Source: Chamaelirium japonicum
Taxonomy: Eukaryota > Streptophyta > Magnoliopsida > Liliales > Melanthiaceae
Length of the DNA: 64,000 nt
NCBI GenBank assembly: GCA_947650365.1
Contig: OX393549.1
Span: 13,193,073 to 13,257,072, forward strand
Reading direction: 5' to 3'
The position numbers were made by a program, and so were the translations under genes. A model generated the notes under the pieces. It did not search any database. It saw only the letters and a list, made by a program, of their open reading frames with translations, and was not told the DNA's origin. Positions 40,095 through 53,000 of this stretch are shown piece after piece; position 1 is the stretch's first letter, and every line of letters begins with the position of its first letter.

Positions 40095-40250
40095 CGATTG
40101 TATATAATTTAGTAATAATTATCGGCTGGGAGCCTTGAGAAATTAGGAGCGATTTTGGCTCCCCAAATATATAGAGTCTAGTAGAGATCCCAAAAATTAG
40201 GAGTCAATGTCGAGACTCTTATGAAGTATTTTTTGGAGAAATGCTCAATT
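40095..40250 (-). repeat. Form A-like marker monomer 6
   Basis: GGAGCCTTGAGAAATTAGG, CTCCCCAAATATATAG, GTAGAGATCCC, ATTAGGAGTCAATG. The CTCATATAAGG box is changed to CTCTTATGAAG. Confidence 0.75.
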
Positions 40251-41531
40251 ATATATAATTTACGTAAGTTTGTTGGGTGGGGGTTCAAAAAAAATATAGG
40301 GTGATTTTTTTTCCCTAAATCTAGGGAGTGTAGTAGTAATTCCAAAAATAGAGAGTACATTGTGAGGCTCTTAGAGGATATTTTAGGGAGGAGTGCTCGA
40401 TTGTATATAATTTACTTAAGGTTGTCAGGTGGGCGTTTAAAAAAATATGGAGCGATTTTGGCTACCTAAATATAGGGAGTCTAATAGAAATCCCAAAAAT
40501 AGAAAGGCATATTACGAGGCTCTTAAAAAGTGTTTTAGGGAGGAGTAATTGATTTATATATAATTTACTTATGATATTAGGGTGTTTTTAGGAGGAAATG
40601 GCGAGGCTCTTAGAGGGTGTTTTCTGGAGAATTGCTTTATTGTATATAATTTACTGAAGGTTGTTAGGTGGAGGTTAAAAAAAATATGGAGCAGTTTTGG
40701 CTCCATAAATGTAGGGAGTCTAGTAGCAATCCCAAAAATAGAGAGCATATTGCAAGTCTCTTAGAGGGTATTTTATGGAGGAGTTCCCGATTGTATATAA
40801 TTCACTTAAGGTTATCCGGTGGGGGTTCAAAAAAATATAAAGTAGTTTTAGATCCCTAAATATAGCGAGTCTAGTAGGAATCCCAAAAATAGAGAGCATA
40901 TTATGAGGCTCTTAGAGGGTATTTTAGAGAGGAGTGCTCGATTGTATATATTTTTCTTAAGATTATTGTGTGAGGGTTGAAAAAAAATATACAGTGGTTT
41001 GCCTCCCAAAATATAGGGAGTCTAGTAGCAATCCCAAAAATAGGGAGCATATTGCAAGGCTATTAGATGGTATTTTTAGGATGAATGCTTGATTTTATAT
41101 AATTTACTTAAGGTTATATAAATATAGGGAGTCTAGTAGCAATCCCAAAAATAGAGAGCATATTGCATGACTCTTAGAGGGTGTTTTAGGGAGAAGTGCT
41201 CGATTGTATATAATTCACTTAAGGTTATCCGATGGGGGTTCAAAAAAATATAGAGCGGTTTTGGCTCCCTAAATATAGGGAGTCTAGTAGCAATCCCAAA
41301 AATAGAGAGCATATTGTGAGGCTCTTAGAGGGTATTTTATGAAAGAGTGCTTGATTATATATAATTTACTCAAAGTTATCATGTGGAGGTTCAAAATAAA
41401 TATAGAGCGATCTTGCCACCCTAAATATAGGGAGTCTATAGCAATTCAAAAATAAAAAGCATATTGCGAGGTTATTAGATGGTGTTTTTGGGAGGAATGC
41501 TCTATTTTAAATAATTTACTGACGGTTGTCA

Positions 41532-41543
41532 GGGGGGGGGGGG
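41532..41543 (+). repeat. Homopolymer run of 12 G in a satellite monomer
   Basis: Third expansion at the same monomer position, after TTGTCA. Confidence 0.8.
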
Positions 41544-44500
41544 TTTAAAAAATATATGGAGCTGTTTTGGCTCTCTAAATATAGGGAGTCTAGTAAGAAT
41601 CCCAAAAATAGAGAGCATACTCTTGGAGGGTCTTTTAGGGAGGAGTACTCGATTGTATATAATTTACTTAAGGTTGTCGGGTGGTGCTTGAAAAAAAATG
41701 GAGCAATTTTGGCTCCCTAAATATCGAGAGTCTAGTAGCAATCTTAAAAATAGAGAGGCATATTATGAGGCTCTTAGAGGATATTTTAGGGAGGAGTGCT
41801 TGATTTATATATAATTTACTTATGATTTTAGGGTGTTTTTGGGTAGCATTGGCGAGGCCTTATAGGGTGTTTTTGGGAGGAATGCTCGATTATGTATAAT
41901 TTATATAAGGTTATCGGGTGGGGGTTCAAACATAATATGGATCAGTTTTGGCTTCATAAATATATGGAGTCTAGTAGCAATCCCAAAAAATAAAGAGCAT
42001 ATTGCAAGGCTCTTAGAGGGTGTTTTAGAGAGGAATGCTCAAACGTATAATATTTACTTAAGGTTGCAGGGTGGAGGTTCTAAAAAAAATATGAAGCGGT
42101 TTTGGTTCCTTAAATATAGCAAGTCTAGTAACAATCCTAAAAATAGAGAGGCATATTGCGAAGCTCTTAGAGGGTGTTTTAGGGAGGAGTACTTGATTTA
42201 TATATAATTTACTGATAATTTTTGGGTATATTTAGGAGGCAATGGCGAGGCTCTTAGAGGGTGTTTTTGGAAGAAATGCTCGATTGTATATAATTTTTGT
42301 TAAGGTTGAAGGGTGGGGGTTCAAAAAAAATATGTAGTTGTTTTTGCACCTTAAGTATAGGGAGTCTAGTAGCAATCCCAAAAATAAAGAAAATATTACT
42401 AGGCTCTTATAGGGTGTTTTAGTAAGGAGTGCTCGATTATATATAATTTACTTAAGGTTGTCAGGTTGGCGTTCAAAAAAAATATAGTGCGGTTTTGGCT
42501 CCCTAATTATAGAGAGTCTAGTAGCAATCCCAAAAATAGAAACACATATTGCGAGTCTCTTAAAGGGTGTTTTAGGGAGGAGTGCTTGATTTATATATAA
42601 TTTACTTATGATTTTAGGGTGTTTTTGGGAGAATATCTTGATTGTATATAATTTACTTAAGGTTGTCGGGTGGGGGTTCAAAAAAATATGGAGCGATGTT
42701 AGCTCCATAAATATAGGAAGTCTAGAAGCAATCCCAAAAATATAGAGCATATTGCGAGGCCCTTAGAGGGTGTTTTAGGAAGGAGTGCTCAATTGTTTAT
42801 AATTCACTTAAGGTTATCGGTGGGGTTTCAAAAAAAAATATGAAGCGATTTTGGCTTTCTAAATATAGGGAGTTTAGTAGCAATCCAAAAAATAGAAAGC
42901 ATATTGCGAGGCTCTTAGAGGGTGTTTTAGGGACGAATGCTCGATTGTATATAATTTACTTAAGGTTGTCAGGTGGGGGTTCAAAAAAAATAGGAAGCAA
43001 TTTTCCTTTCCTAAATATAGGAAGTCTAGTACCAATCTCAAAAATAAAGAGCATATTGCGAGGCTATTAGATGGTGTTTTTGGGAAGAATGCTCAATTTT
43101 ATATAATTTAATTATGGTTGTTTGGTGGGGATTCAAAAAAAATATACAGCAGTTTTGGCTCTCTAAATATAGAGAGTCTATAGCAATACCAAAAATAGAG
43201 AGCATATTGCAAGGCTCTTAGAGGGTGTTTTAGGGAGGAGTGCTCGATTGTATAGAATTTACTTAAGGTTGTCGGGTAGGGGTTCAAAAAAAATACGGAG
43301 TGATTTTGGTACCCTAAATATAAGGAGTCTAGTAGCAATCCCAAAAATAGAGAGGTTTATTGTGAGGCTCTCAGAGGGTGTTTTAGGGAGGAGTGCTTGA
43401 TTTATATATAATTTACTTATGATTTTAGGGTGTTTTTGGAAGGCAATGGCGAGGCTCTTAGAGGCCAGGTGTTTTAGGGAGGAATGCTCGATTATATATA
43501 ATTTACTTAAGGTTGTCAAGTGGGGGTTCAAACATAATATGGAGCGGGTTTGGCTCCCTAAATATAGGGAGTTTAGTAGCAATCCCAAAAAATAGAGAGC
43601 ATATTGTGAGGCTGTTAGATGGTGTTTTTGTTAGGAATGCTCGATTGTATATAATTTTCTTAAGGTTGTTGGGTGGGGGTTCAATAAAGATATAGAGCAG
43701 TTTTGGCAACCAAAATATAGGGAGTCTAGTAGCAATCCCAAAAATAGAGAGCATATTGTGAGGCTCTTAGAGGGTGTTTTAGGGAGGAGTACTCGATTGT
43801 ATATAATTTACTTAAGGTTATCGGGTGGGGTTTCAAAAACAATATGGAGCGATTTTGGCTCCCTAAATATAGGGAGTTTAGTAGCAATCCCAAAAATAGA
43901 GTGGCATGTTGTGAGGTTCTTAGAGGATGTTTTAGGAAGGAGTACTTTATTTATATATAATTTACTTATGATTTTATAGTATTTTTGGGAAGCAATGGCG
44001 AGGCTCTTAGAGGGTATTTTTGGGAGGAATACTCGATTATGTATAATTTACTTAAGGTTGTCGAGTGGGGGTTCAAACATAATATGGAGCGGGTTTGGCT
44101 CCCTAAATATATGTAGTCTAGTAGCAATCCTAAAAAATAGAGAGCGTATTGCGAGGCTCTTAGAGGGTATTTTAGGGAGGAGTGCTCAATCATATATAAT
44201 TTACTTAAGGTTGTCGGGTGGGGGTTCAAAAAAAATATAGAGTGATTTTGGCTCCTTAAATATAAGGTGTCTAGTAACAATCCTTAAAATAGAGAGGCAT
44301 ATTGCGAGACTCTTAGAGGGTGTTTTTGAAAGGAATGATCGATTATATATAATTTATTTAAGGTTGACAGGTGGGCTTTAAAAAAAATATATATTGGGTT
44401 TTGCTCAATAATAATAAGGAGTCTAGTAGAAATCAAAAAAATAGAGAGCATATTACCAGGAACATAAAGGGTGTTTTAGAAAGGAGTGCTCGATTTTATA

Positions 44501-46124
44501 TAATTTATATAAGGTTGTTGGTTGGGCTTTCAAAAAACAAATGGGGTAATTTTGGCTCCATAAATATAGAGAGTCTAGTAGCAATTCCAAAAATAGAAAG
44601 GCATATTGTGAATCTCTTAGAGGCTATTTTAGGGAGGAGTGCTTGATTTATATATAATTTACTTATTATTTTAGGGTGTTTTTGGGAGGCAATAGTGAGG
44701 CTCTTAGAAGGTGTTTTTAGCAGGAATGCTCGATTGTATATAATTTAATTAAGGCTATCGGGTATGGGTCCAAAAAAATATGGAGCAGTTTTGGCTCCCT
44801 AAATATATGGAGTCTAGTAGCAATCCCAAAAATAGAGAGTATATTGTGAGTCTCTTAGAGGTTGTTTTAGGGTGGAGTGCTCGATTGTATACAATTCACT
44901 TAAGGTTGTCGGGTGGGGGTTCAAAAAAAATATGGGGTGATTTTGGCTCCCTAAATATAGGGAGTTTAGTAGCAATCGCAAAAATAGAAAGCATATTGTG
45001 AGTCTCTTAGAGGGTGCTTTAGGGAGAAGGACTTGAGTGTATATAATTTACTTAAGGTTATCGCGTGGGGGTTCAAAAAAAATATAGAACGGTTTTGGCT
45101 CCCTAAATATAGGGAGTCTAATAGCAATCCTAAAAATAGAGAGCATATTGTAAGGCTATTAGAGGGTATTTTTAGGATGAATACTCGATTACGTATAATT
45201 TACTTAAGGTTGTCGAGTGGGGGTTTAAAGTAAATATGGATCAATTTTAGCTCCCTAAATATAGTGAGTCTAGTAGCAATCCCAAAAATAGAGAGCATAT
45301 TAGGCTCTTAGAGGGTGTTTTAGGGAGGAGTGCTCGATTGCATATAATTTACTTAAGGTTGTTGGGTGGGGGTTCTAAAAAAATATAGTGTGGTTTTGGT
45401 TCACTAAATAAAGGGTGTCTAGTAGCAATCCCAAAAATAGACTGGTATATTGCGAGGCTCTTAAAGGGTGTTTTAGGGAGGAGTGCTTGATTTATATATA
45501 ATTTTTTTATGATTTTAGGGTGTATTCGGGAGGCAATGACGAGGGTCATAGAGGGTATTTTTGGGAGGAATGCTCGATTGTGTATAATTTACTTAAGGTT
45601 GTCGGGTAGGGATTCTAACAAAATATAGAGCAGTTTTGACTCCCTAAATATAGGAAGTCTAGGAGCAATCCTAAAAAATAGAAAGCATATTACGAGGCTC
45701 TTAGAGAGTGTTTTAGGGAGGAGTGCTCGATTGTATATAATTTACTTAAGGTTGTCGGGTGGGGGTTCAAAAAAAATATGGAGCGGTTTTGGTTCCTTAA
45801 ATATAGGGATTCTATTAGCAATCTCAAAAATAGAGAGGCATATTACGAGACTCTTAGAGGGTATTTTAGGGAGGAGTGCTTGATTTATATATAATTTACT
45901 TAGGATTTTATAGTGTTTTTGGGAGGCAATGGCGAGGCTCTTAAAGGGTGTTTTTGAGAGGAATGTTCGATTATATATAATTTACTAAAGGTTGTCTGGT
46001 GGGGGTTCAATAAAAATATAAAGAAGTTTTGGATCCCTAAATAGAGGGAGTCTAATAGCAATCCCAAAAATAGAGAGCATATTGCGAGGCTCTTAGAAAG
46101 TATTTTAGAGATGAGTGCTCGATT

Positions 46125-46197
46125 GTATATAATTTAGTTATGATTATCGGGTGGGAGCCTTGAGAAATTGGGAGCAATTTTTGAGACGAATACTCGA
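46125..46197 (-). repeat. Form A-like marker monomer 7, internally deleted
   Basis: TTAGTTATGATTATCGGGTG and GGAGCCTTGAGAAATTGGG are present, then the sequence passes directly to AGACGAATACTCGATT. The GGCTCCCC to CTCATATAAGG part is lost. Confidence 0.75.
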
Positions 46198-49100
46198 TTG
46201 TATATAATTTACTTAAGGTTGAAGGGTGGGGGTTCAAAAATAATATGGAGCGGTTTTCGCTCCTTAAATATAGGGAGTCTAGTAGCAATCCCAAAAATAG
46301 GGAGCATATTGCGAATCTCTTAGAGGGTGTTTTAGGAAGGAGTGCTTGATTATATATAATTTACTTAAGGCTGTCGGGTGGGTGATCAAAAGAAATATAG
46401 AGCGGTTTTGGCTACCTAAATATAGGGAGTCTAGTAGCAATCCCAAAAATAGAAAGGCATATTGCGAGGCTCTTAGAAGGTGTTTCATGGAGATGGCTTG
46501 ATTTATACATATTTTACTTCTGATTTTAGGGTATTTTTAGAAGGTAATGGCGAAACTCTTAAAGGGTATTTTTGGGAGGAATGCTCGATTGTATATAGTT
46601 TACTTAAGGTTATCGGGTTGTGGTTAAAAAAAATATAGAGCAGTTTTGGCACCATAAATATAGAGAGTTTAGTAGCAATCCCAAAATAGATAGCATATTG
46701 CGAGTCTCTTAGAGGGTGTTTTTAGGAGGAGTGCTTGATTATGTATAATTCACTTAGAGTTGCCTGGTGGTTGTTAAAAAAAAATATGGAGTGGTTTTGG
46801 CCCCCTAAATATATGGAGTCTAGTAGCAATCCCAAAAATAGAGAGCATATTGCGAGATGCTTAAAGGGTATTTTAGGGAGGAGTGCTCGATTGTATATAA
46901 TTTACATAAGGTTGTCGGGTGGGGGTTTAAAAAAAATATGGAGCTATTTTGTCTTCCTAAATATAGGGAGTCTAGTATCAATCCCAAAAATAGAGAGCAT
47001 ATTGCGAGGCTATTAGATGGTCTTTTTGGGAGGAATGATCGATTCTATATAATTTACTTATGGTTGTTGGGTGGGGGTTCAAAAAAAATAGAGCGATTTT
47101 GTCTCCCTAAATATAGGGAGTCTAGTAGCAATCCCAAAAATACAAAGCATATTGCGAGGCTGTTCGAGGGTATTTTAGGGAGGAGTGTTCGATTGTATAT
47201 AATTCACTTAAGGTTATCCTGTAGGGGTTCAAAAAAATATGCATTGGTCATGGCTCCCTAAATATAGGGAGTCTAGTAGCAATCCCAAAAATAGAGAGCA
47301 TATTATGAGGCTTTTAGAGGGTATTTTAGGGAGGAGTGCTCGATTATATATAATTTACTTAAGGTTTTTGTGTGGGGGTTCAAAAAAAATATGTAGTATT
47401 TTTGTCTTTCTAAATATAAGGAGTCTAGTAGCAATCTCAAAAATAGAGAGCATATTACGAGGCTATTAGATGGTGATTTTGGGAGGAATGCTCGATTGTA
47501 TATAATTTACTTAACGTTAATGGGTGGGGGTTCAAAAAAAATATAGAGTGGTTTTGGCTTCCTAAATATAGGGAGCCTAGTAGCAATCCCAAAATTAGAG
47601 AGAATACATTGAGACTTTTAGAGGGTATTTTAGGGAGGAGTGCTCGATTATATATAATTTACTTAAGGTTATCGGGTGGGAGTTCAAAAGAAATATGGAA
47701 CGATTTTGGCTCCCTAAATATATGGAGTTCAGTAGCAATCCCAAAAATAGAGAGGCATGTAGCAGGCTCTTAGAGGATGTTTTAAGGAGGAGTTCTTGAT
47801 TTATATATAATTTACTTATGATTTTAGGGTGTTTTTGGGAGGCAATGATGAGGCTCTTAGAGGGTGTTTTTGGGTGGAATGCTTGATTGTATATAATGTA
47901 TATAATTTAATTAAGGTTATCAAGTGGGGTTTAAAAAAAATATGGAGCGATTTTGGCTCCCTAAATATAGGGAGTCTAGTAGCAATCCTAAAAAATAGAG
48001 AACATTTTATGAGGCTTTTAAAGAATGCTTTAGGGAGGAGTGCCCAATCGTATGTAACTTCCTTAAGGTGATTGTATGGGGGTTCAAAAGAAATATAGAG
48101 CAGTTTTGGCTTATTAAATATAGGGAGTATTGTAGTAATCCAAAAAATAGAGAGGCATATTGCGAGGCTCTTAGAGGATGTTTTAGGGAGGAGTTCTTGA
48201 TTTATATATAATTTACATATGATTTTTGGGTATTTTTGGGAGGCAATGGTGAGGCACTTAAAGGGTGTTTTCGGGAAGAATGCTCGATTGTATATAATTT
48301 ACTTAACGTTGACGGGTGGGGGTTCAAAAAAAATATGGAGCAGTTTTGACTCCCTAAATATAGAGAGTCTAGTAGCAATCCCAAAACTAGAAAGCATATT
48401 TCCAGGTTTTCAGTGGGTGTTATAGGAAGGAGTGCTCGATTATATATAATTTATTTATAATGTTAGGGTATTTTTGGGAGGCAATAGCGAGACACTTAGA
48501 GGGTGTTTTTGGAAGGAATGCTCGATTATATATAAATTACTTATGGTTGTAGGGGGTTGTTCAAAAAAAATATAAAGTGATTTTGGCTCCCTAAATATAG
48601 GGAGTCTAGTAGCAATCCCAAAAATAGAAAGCATATTGCGAGTCTCTTTGAGGGTGATTTAGGGAGGAGTGCTCGATTGTCTATAATTCACTTAAGGTTG
48701 TCGGGTTGGGGTTAAAAAAAAAAATGGGACGGTTTTGGCTCCCTAAATTTAGGGAGTCTAGTTATAATCCCAAAAATAGAGAGCATATTGCGAGGCTCTT
48801 AGAGGGTGTTTTAGGAAGGTGTGCTCTATTATATATAATTTACTTAAGGTTGTTGGGGTGGGGGTTCAAAAAAAATATAGAGTGGTTTTGGCTCCCTAAA
48901 TATAGGGGTCTAGTAGCAATCCCAAAAATAGAGAGCATATTACTAGGCTATCAGAGGGTGTTTATAGGTGGAATGCTCGATTATATATAATTTACTTAAG
49001 GTTGTCGGGTGGGGGTTTAAAAAAAATATGTAGCTGTTTTGGCTCCATAAATATAGGGAGTCAAGTCGCAATCCCAAAAAATAGAGAGCATATTAGGCTC

Positions 49101-49916
49101 TTAGAGGGTGTTTTAGGGAGGACTACTCGATTGTATATAATTTACTTTAGGTTATCGGGTGGGGGTTCAAAAAAAATATAGAGCGGTTTTGGGTCCGTAA
49201 ATATAAGGAGTCTTGTAGCAATACCAAAAATAGAGAGGCATATTACGAGGCTCTTAGAGGGTGTTTTAGGGACGAGTGCTTGATTTATGAATAATTTACT
49301 TATGATTTTTGGGTATTTTTGGGAGGCAATGGTGAGGCTCTTAGGGGTTATTTTTGGGAAGAATGCTCGATTGTGTTTAATTTACTTAAGGTTGTCAAGT
49401 GGGGGTTCAAACAAAACATAGAGCGATTTTGGTTCCCTAAATATAGGGAGTATAGTAGTCATCCTAAAAAATAGAGAGCATATTGCGAGGCTCTTAGAGA
49501 GTATTTTAGGGAGGAGTGCTTGATTGTATATAATTTACTTAAGGTTGTCGGGTGGGGGTTCAAAAAAAATAGAGAGCAGTTTTGGCTCCTTGAATATAGG
49601 GAGTTTAGTAGTAATGTCAAAAATAGAGAGGCATATTGCGAGGCTCTTAGAGGGTAGTTTCTGGTGGAGTGCTTGATTTTTATATAATTTATTATGATTT
49701 TAGGGTGTTTTTGGGAGGCAATGGGGAGGCTCTTAGAGGGTGTTTTCGGGAGAAATACTCGATAATATATTATTTACTAAAGATTGTCGGGTAGGGGTTT
49801 ATAAAAAATAAAGAGCTATTTTGGCTCCCTAAATATATGGAGTCTAGTAGCAATCCCAAAAATAGAGGACATATTGCGAGGCTCTTAGAAAGTGTTTTAG
49901 GAAGGAGTACTCGATT

Positions 49917-50070
49917 GTATATAATTTAGTTATGATTATTGGGTAGGAACCTTGAGAAATTGGGAGTGATTTTGGCTCCCCAAATATAGGGAATCTAGTA
50001 GCGATCCCAAAAATAAGGAGACAATGGTGAGGCTCATATAAGCTATTTTTGGGAGGAATGCTCGATTATA
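49917..50070 (-). repeat. Form A-like marker monomer 8
   Basis: GGAACCTTGAGAAATTGGG, GTAGCGATCCC, ATAAGGAGACAATGG and CTCATATAAGC. It is preceded by CTTAGAAAGTGTTTT. Confidence 0.8.
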
Positions 50071-53000
50071 TATAATTTACTTAAGGTTGACGGGTGAGGG
50101 TTTAAAAAAAATATGGAGAAATTTTTGTACCCTAAATATTGGAATTCTAGTAGCAATACCCAAAATAGAAAGCATATTGCGAGGCTCTTAGAGGCTATTT
50201 TTTGGAGGAGTGCCCGATTGTATATAATTAACTTAAGGTAGTTGGGTGGGCGTTCAAAAAAAATATGGATCAGTTTTCTCTACCTAAATATAGGGAGTCT
50301 TGTAGCAATTCCAAAAATAAAAAGGTATATTTCAAGTCTCTTAGAGGGTGTTTTAAAGAGAAGTGCTTGATTTATATATAATTTAATTTTGATTTTAGGG
50401 TGTTTTTGGGAGCCTATGGAGAGGCTCTTAGAGGGTGTTTTTGGGAGAACTTCTTGATTGTATATAATTTACTTAAGATTATCGGGTGGGGGTTTAAAAA
50501 AAAATATACAGCAATTTTATCTCCATAAATATAGGGAGTCTAGTAGCAATCCCAAAAATAGAGAGCATATTGCGAAGCTCTTAGAGGGTGTTTTAGGGAG
50601 GAGTGTTCGATTGTATATAATTAAGCTAAGGTTGTCGAGAGGGGTTTAAAAAAAAATATGAAGCAGTTTTGCCTTCCTAAATATAGGGAGTCTAGTAGCA
50701 ATCCCAAAAATAGAAAGCATATTGCGAGGCTATTAGATGTTGCTTTTGGGAGGAATGCTCGATTTTATATAATTTACTTAAGGTTGTCGGGTGGGGGTTC
50801 TAAAAAAATATGGAGTGATTTTGGCTCCCTAAATATATGGAGTCTAGTAGCAATTCCAAAAATAGATAGCAAATTACAAGGCTCTAAGAGGGTGTTTTAG
50901 GGAGGAGTACTCGATTATATATAATTTATTTAAGGTTGTCGGGTGGGGGTTCAAAAAAAATATGGAGCAATTTTGGCTCTCTAAATATAGGGAGTCTAGT
51001 AGCAATTCCAAAAATAGAGAGGCATATTGCGAGGCTCTTAGAGAGTATTTTAGGGAGGAGTGCTTGACTTATATATAATTTACTTATGATTTTAGGGTGT
51101 TTTTGGGAGGCAATGACGAGGCTCTTAGAGGGTATTTTTGAAAGGAATGCTCAATTGTGTATAATTTACTTAAGGTTGTCGGATGGGGATTCAAATAAAA
51201 ATAGAGCGGTTTTGGGTCCCTAAATATAAGGAGTCTAGTAGCAAAACCAAAAAAAAATATCATATTGAGAGGCTCTTAGAGGGTGTTTTAGGGAGGAGTG
51301 CTCAATCGAATATAATTTACTTAAGTTTGTCAGGTGGTGTTCAAAAAAAATATGGAGCAGTTTTGGCACCTTAGATATAGGGAGTCTAATAGCAATCCTA
51401 AAAATAAAGAGGCATATTGCGAGGCTCCTAGTTGGTGTTTTAGTGAGGAGTGCTTGATTTATTTATAATTTACTAATGATTTTGGGTATTTTTGGAAGGC
51501 AATGGCAAGGTTCAAAGAGGGTATTTTTGGAAGGAATGCTCGATTGTATGTAATTTACTTAAGTTTGACGGGTGGCGGTTAAAAAAAAATATGGAGCGGT
51601 TTTGGCTCCCAAAATATAGAGTCTAGTAGCCATCATATAAATAGAGAGCATATTGCGAGGCCATTAAGGGTCTTTTTAGGAGGAATGCTCGATTGTATAT
51701 AATTTACATAAGGTTTGGGTGAAGGTTCAAAAAATATATGGAGCAATTTTGGCACCCTAAATATAAGGATTATAGTAGCAATCCCAAAAGTAGAGAGCAT
51801 ATTTGGCTCTTAGAGGGTGTTTTAGGGAGAAGTGCTTGATTGTTTATAATTAACTTAAGGTTATCGGGTGGAGGATCAAAAAAAATATTGAGCGATTTTG
51901 GCTCCCTAAATATAGAGAGTCTAGTAGCAATCCCAAAAATAGAGAGGCATGTTAGGAGGCTCTTAGAGGGTGTTTTAGGTAGGAGTGCTTGATTTATATA
52001 TAATTTACTTACGATTTTAGGGTGTTTTTGGGAGGCAATAGCGAGGCTCTTAGAGGGTGTTTGTAGGAGGAATGCTCGATTGTGTATAATTTACTTAATA
52101 TTGTTGTGTAGGGGTTCAAATAAAATATAGCGAGTTTAGTAGCAATCCCAAAAAATAGAGTGCATATTGCGAGGCTCTAAGTGGGTGTTTTAGGGAGGAG
52201 TGCTCAATCGTATATAATTTACTTAAGGTTGTCGGGTGGGGGTTCAAAAAAATTATGGAGCTGTTTTGGCTCCTTAAATATAGGGAGTCTAATAGCAATC
52301 CAAAAAATAGAGAGGCACATTACAAGGCTTTTATATGGTGTTTTAGGGAGGAGTACTTAATTTTTATATAATTTACTTATGATTTTTGGGTGTTTTTAGG
52401 AGGCAATGGCATGATTTTCAGAGGGTATTTTTAGGAGGAATGCTCGATTGTATATAACTTTCTTAAGGTTGATGGGTGCGGGTTCAAAAAAAATATGGAG
52501 CAGTTTTGGCTCCCTTAATATAGGGAGTCTAGTAACAATCCCAAAAAATAGAGAGCATATTGCGAGGCTCTTAGAAGGTGTTTTAAGGAGGAGTGCTCAA
52601 TCGTATATAATTTACATAAGGTTATCGAGTGGGGGTTCGAAAAAAATATGAAGTGGTTTTGGGTCGTTAAATATAGGGAGTCTAGTAGCAATCCTAAAAA
52701 TAGAGAGACATACTGAGAGGCTTTTAGAGGGTGTTTTCGGAAGGATTGCTTGATTTATATATAATTTACTTATTATTTTTGGGTGTTTTTGTGAGGCAAT
52801 GACGAGGCTTTTAGTGGGTGTTCCTGGGAGGAATGCTCGATTGTATGTAATTTTCTTAAGGTTGACGGGTGGGGGTTCAAAAAAAATATAGAACAGTTTT
52901 GGCTCCCTTAATATAGGGAGTCAAGTAGTAATCCTAAAAATATAGAGCATATTATCAAGCTCTTTGAGGGTGTTTTAGGAAGGAGTGCTCGTTTGTATAT

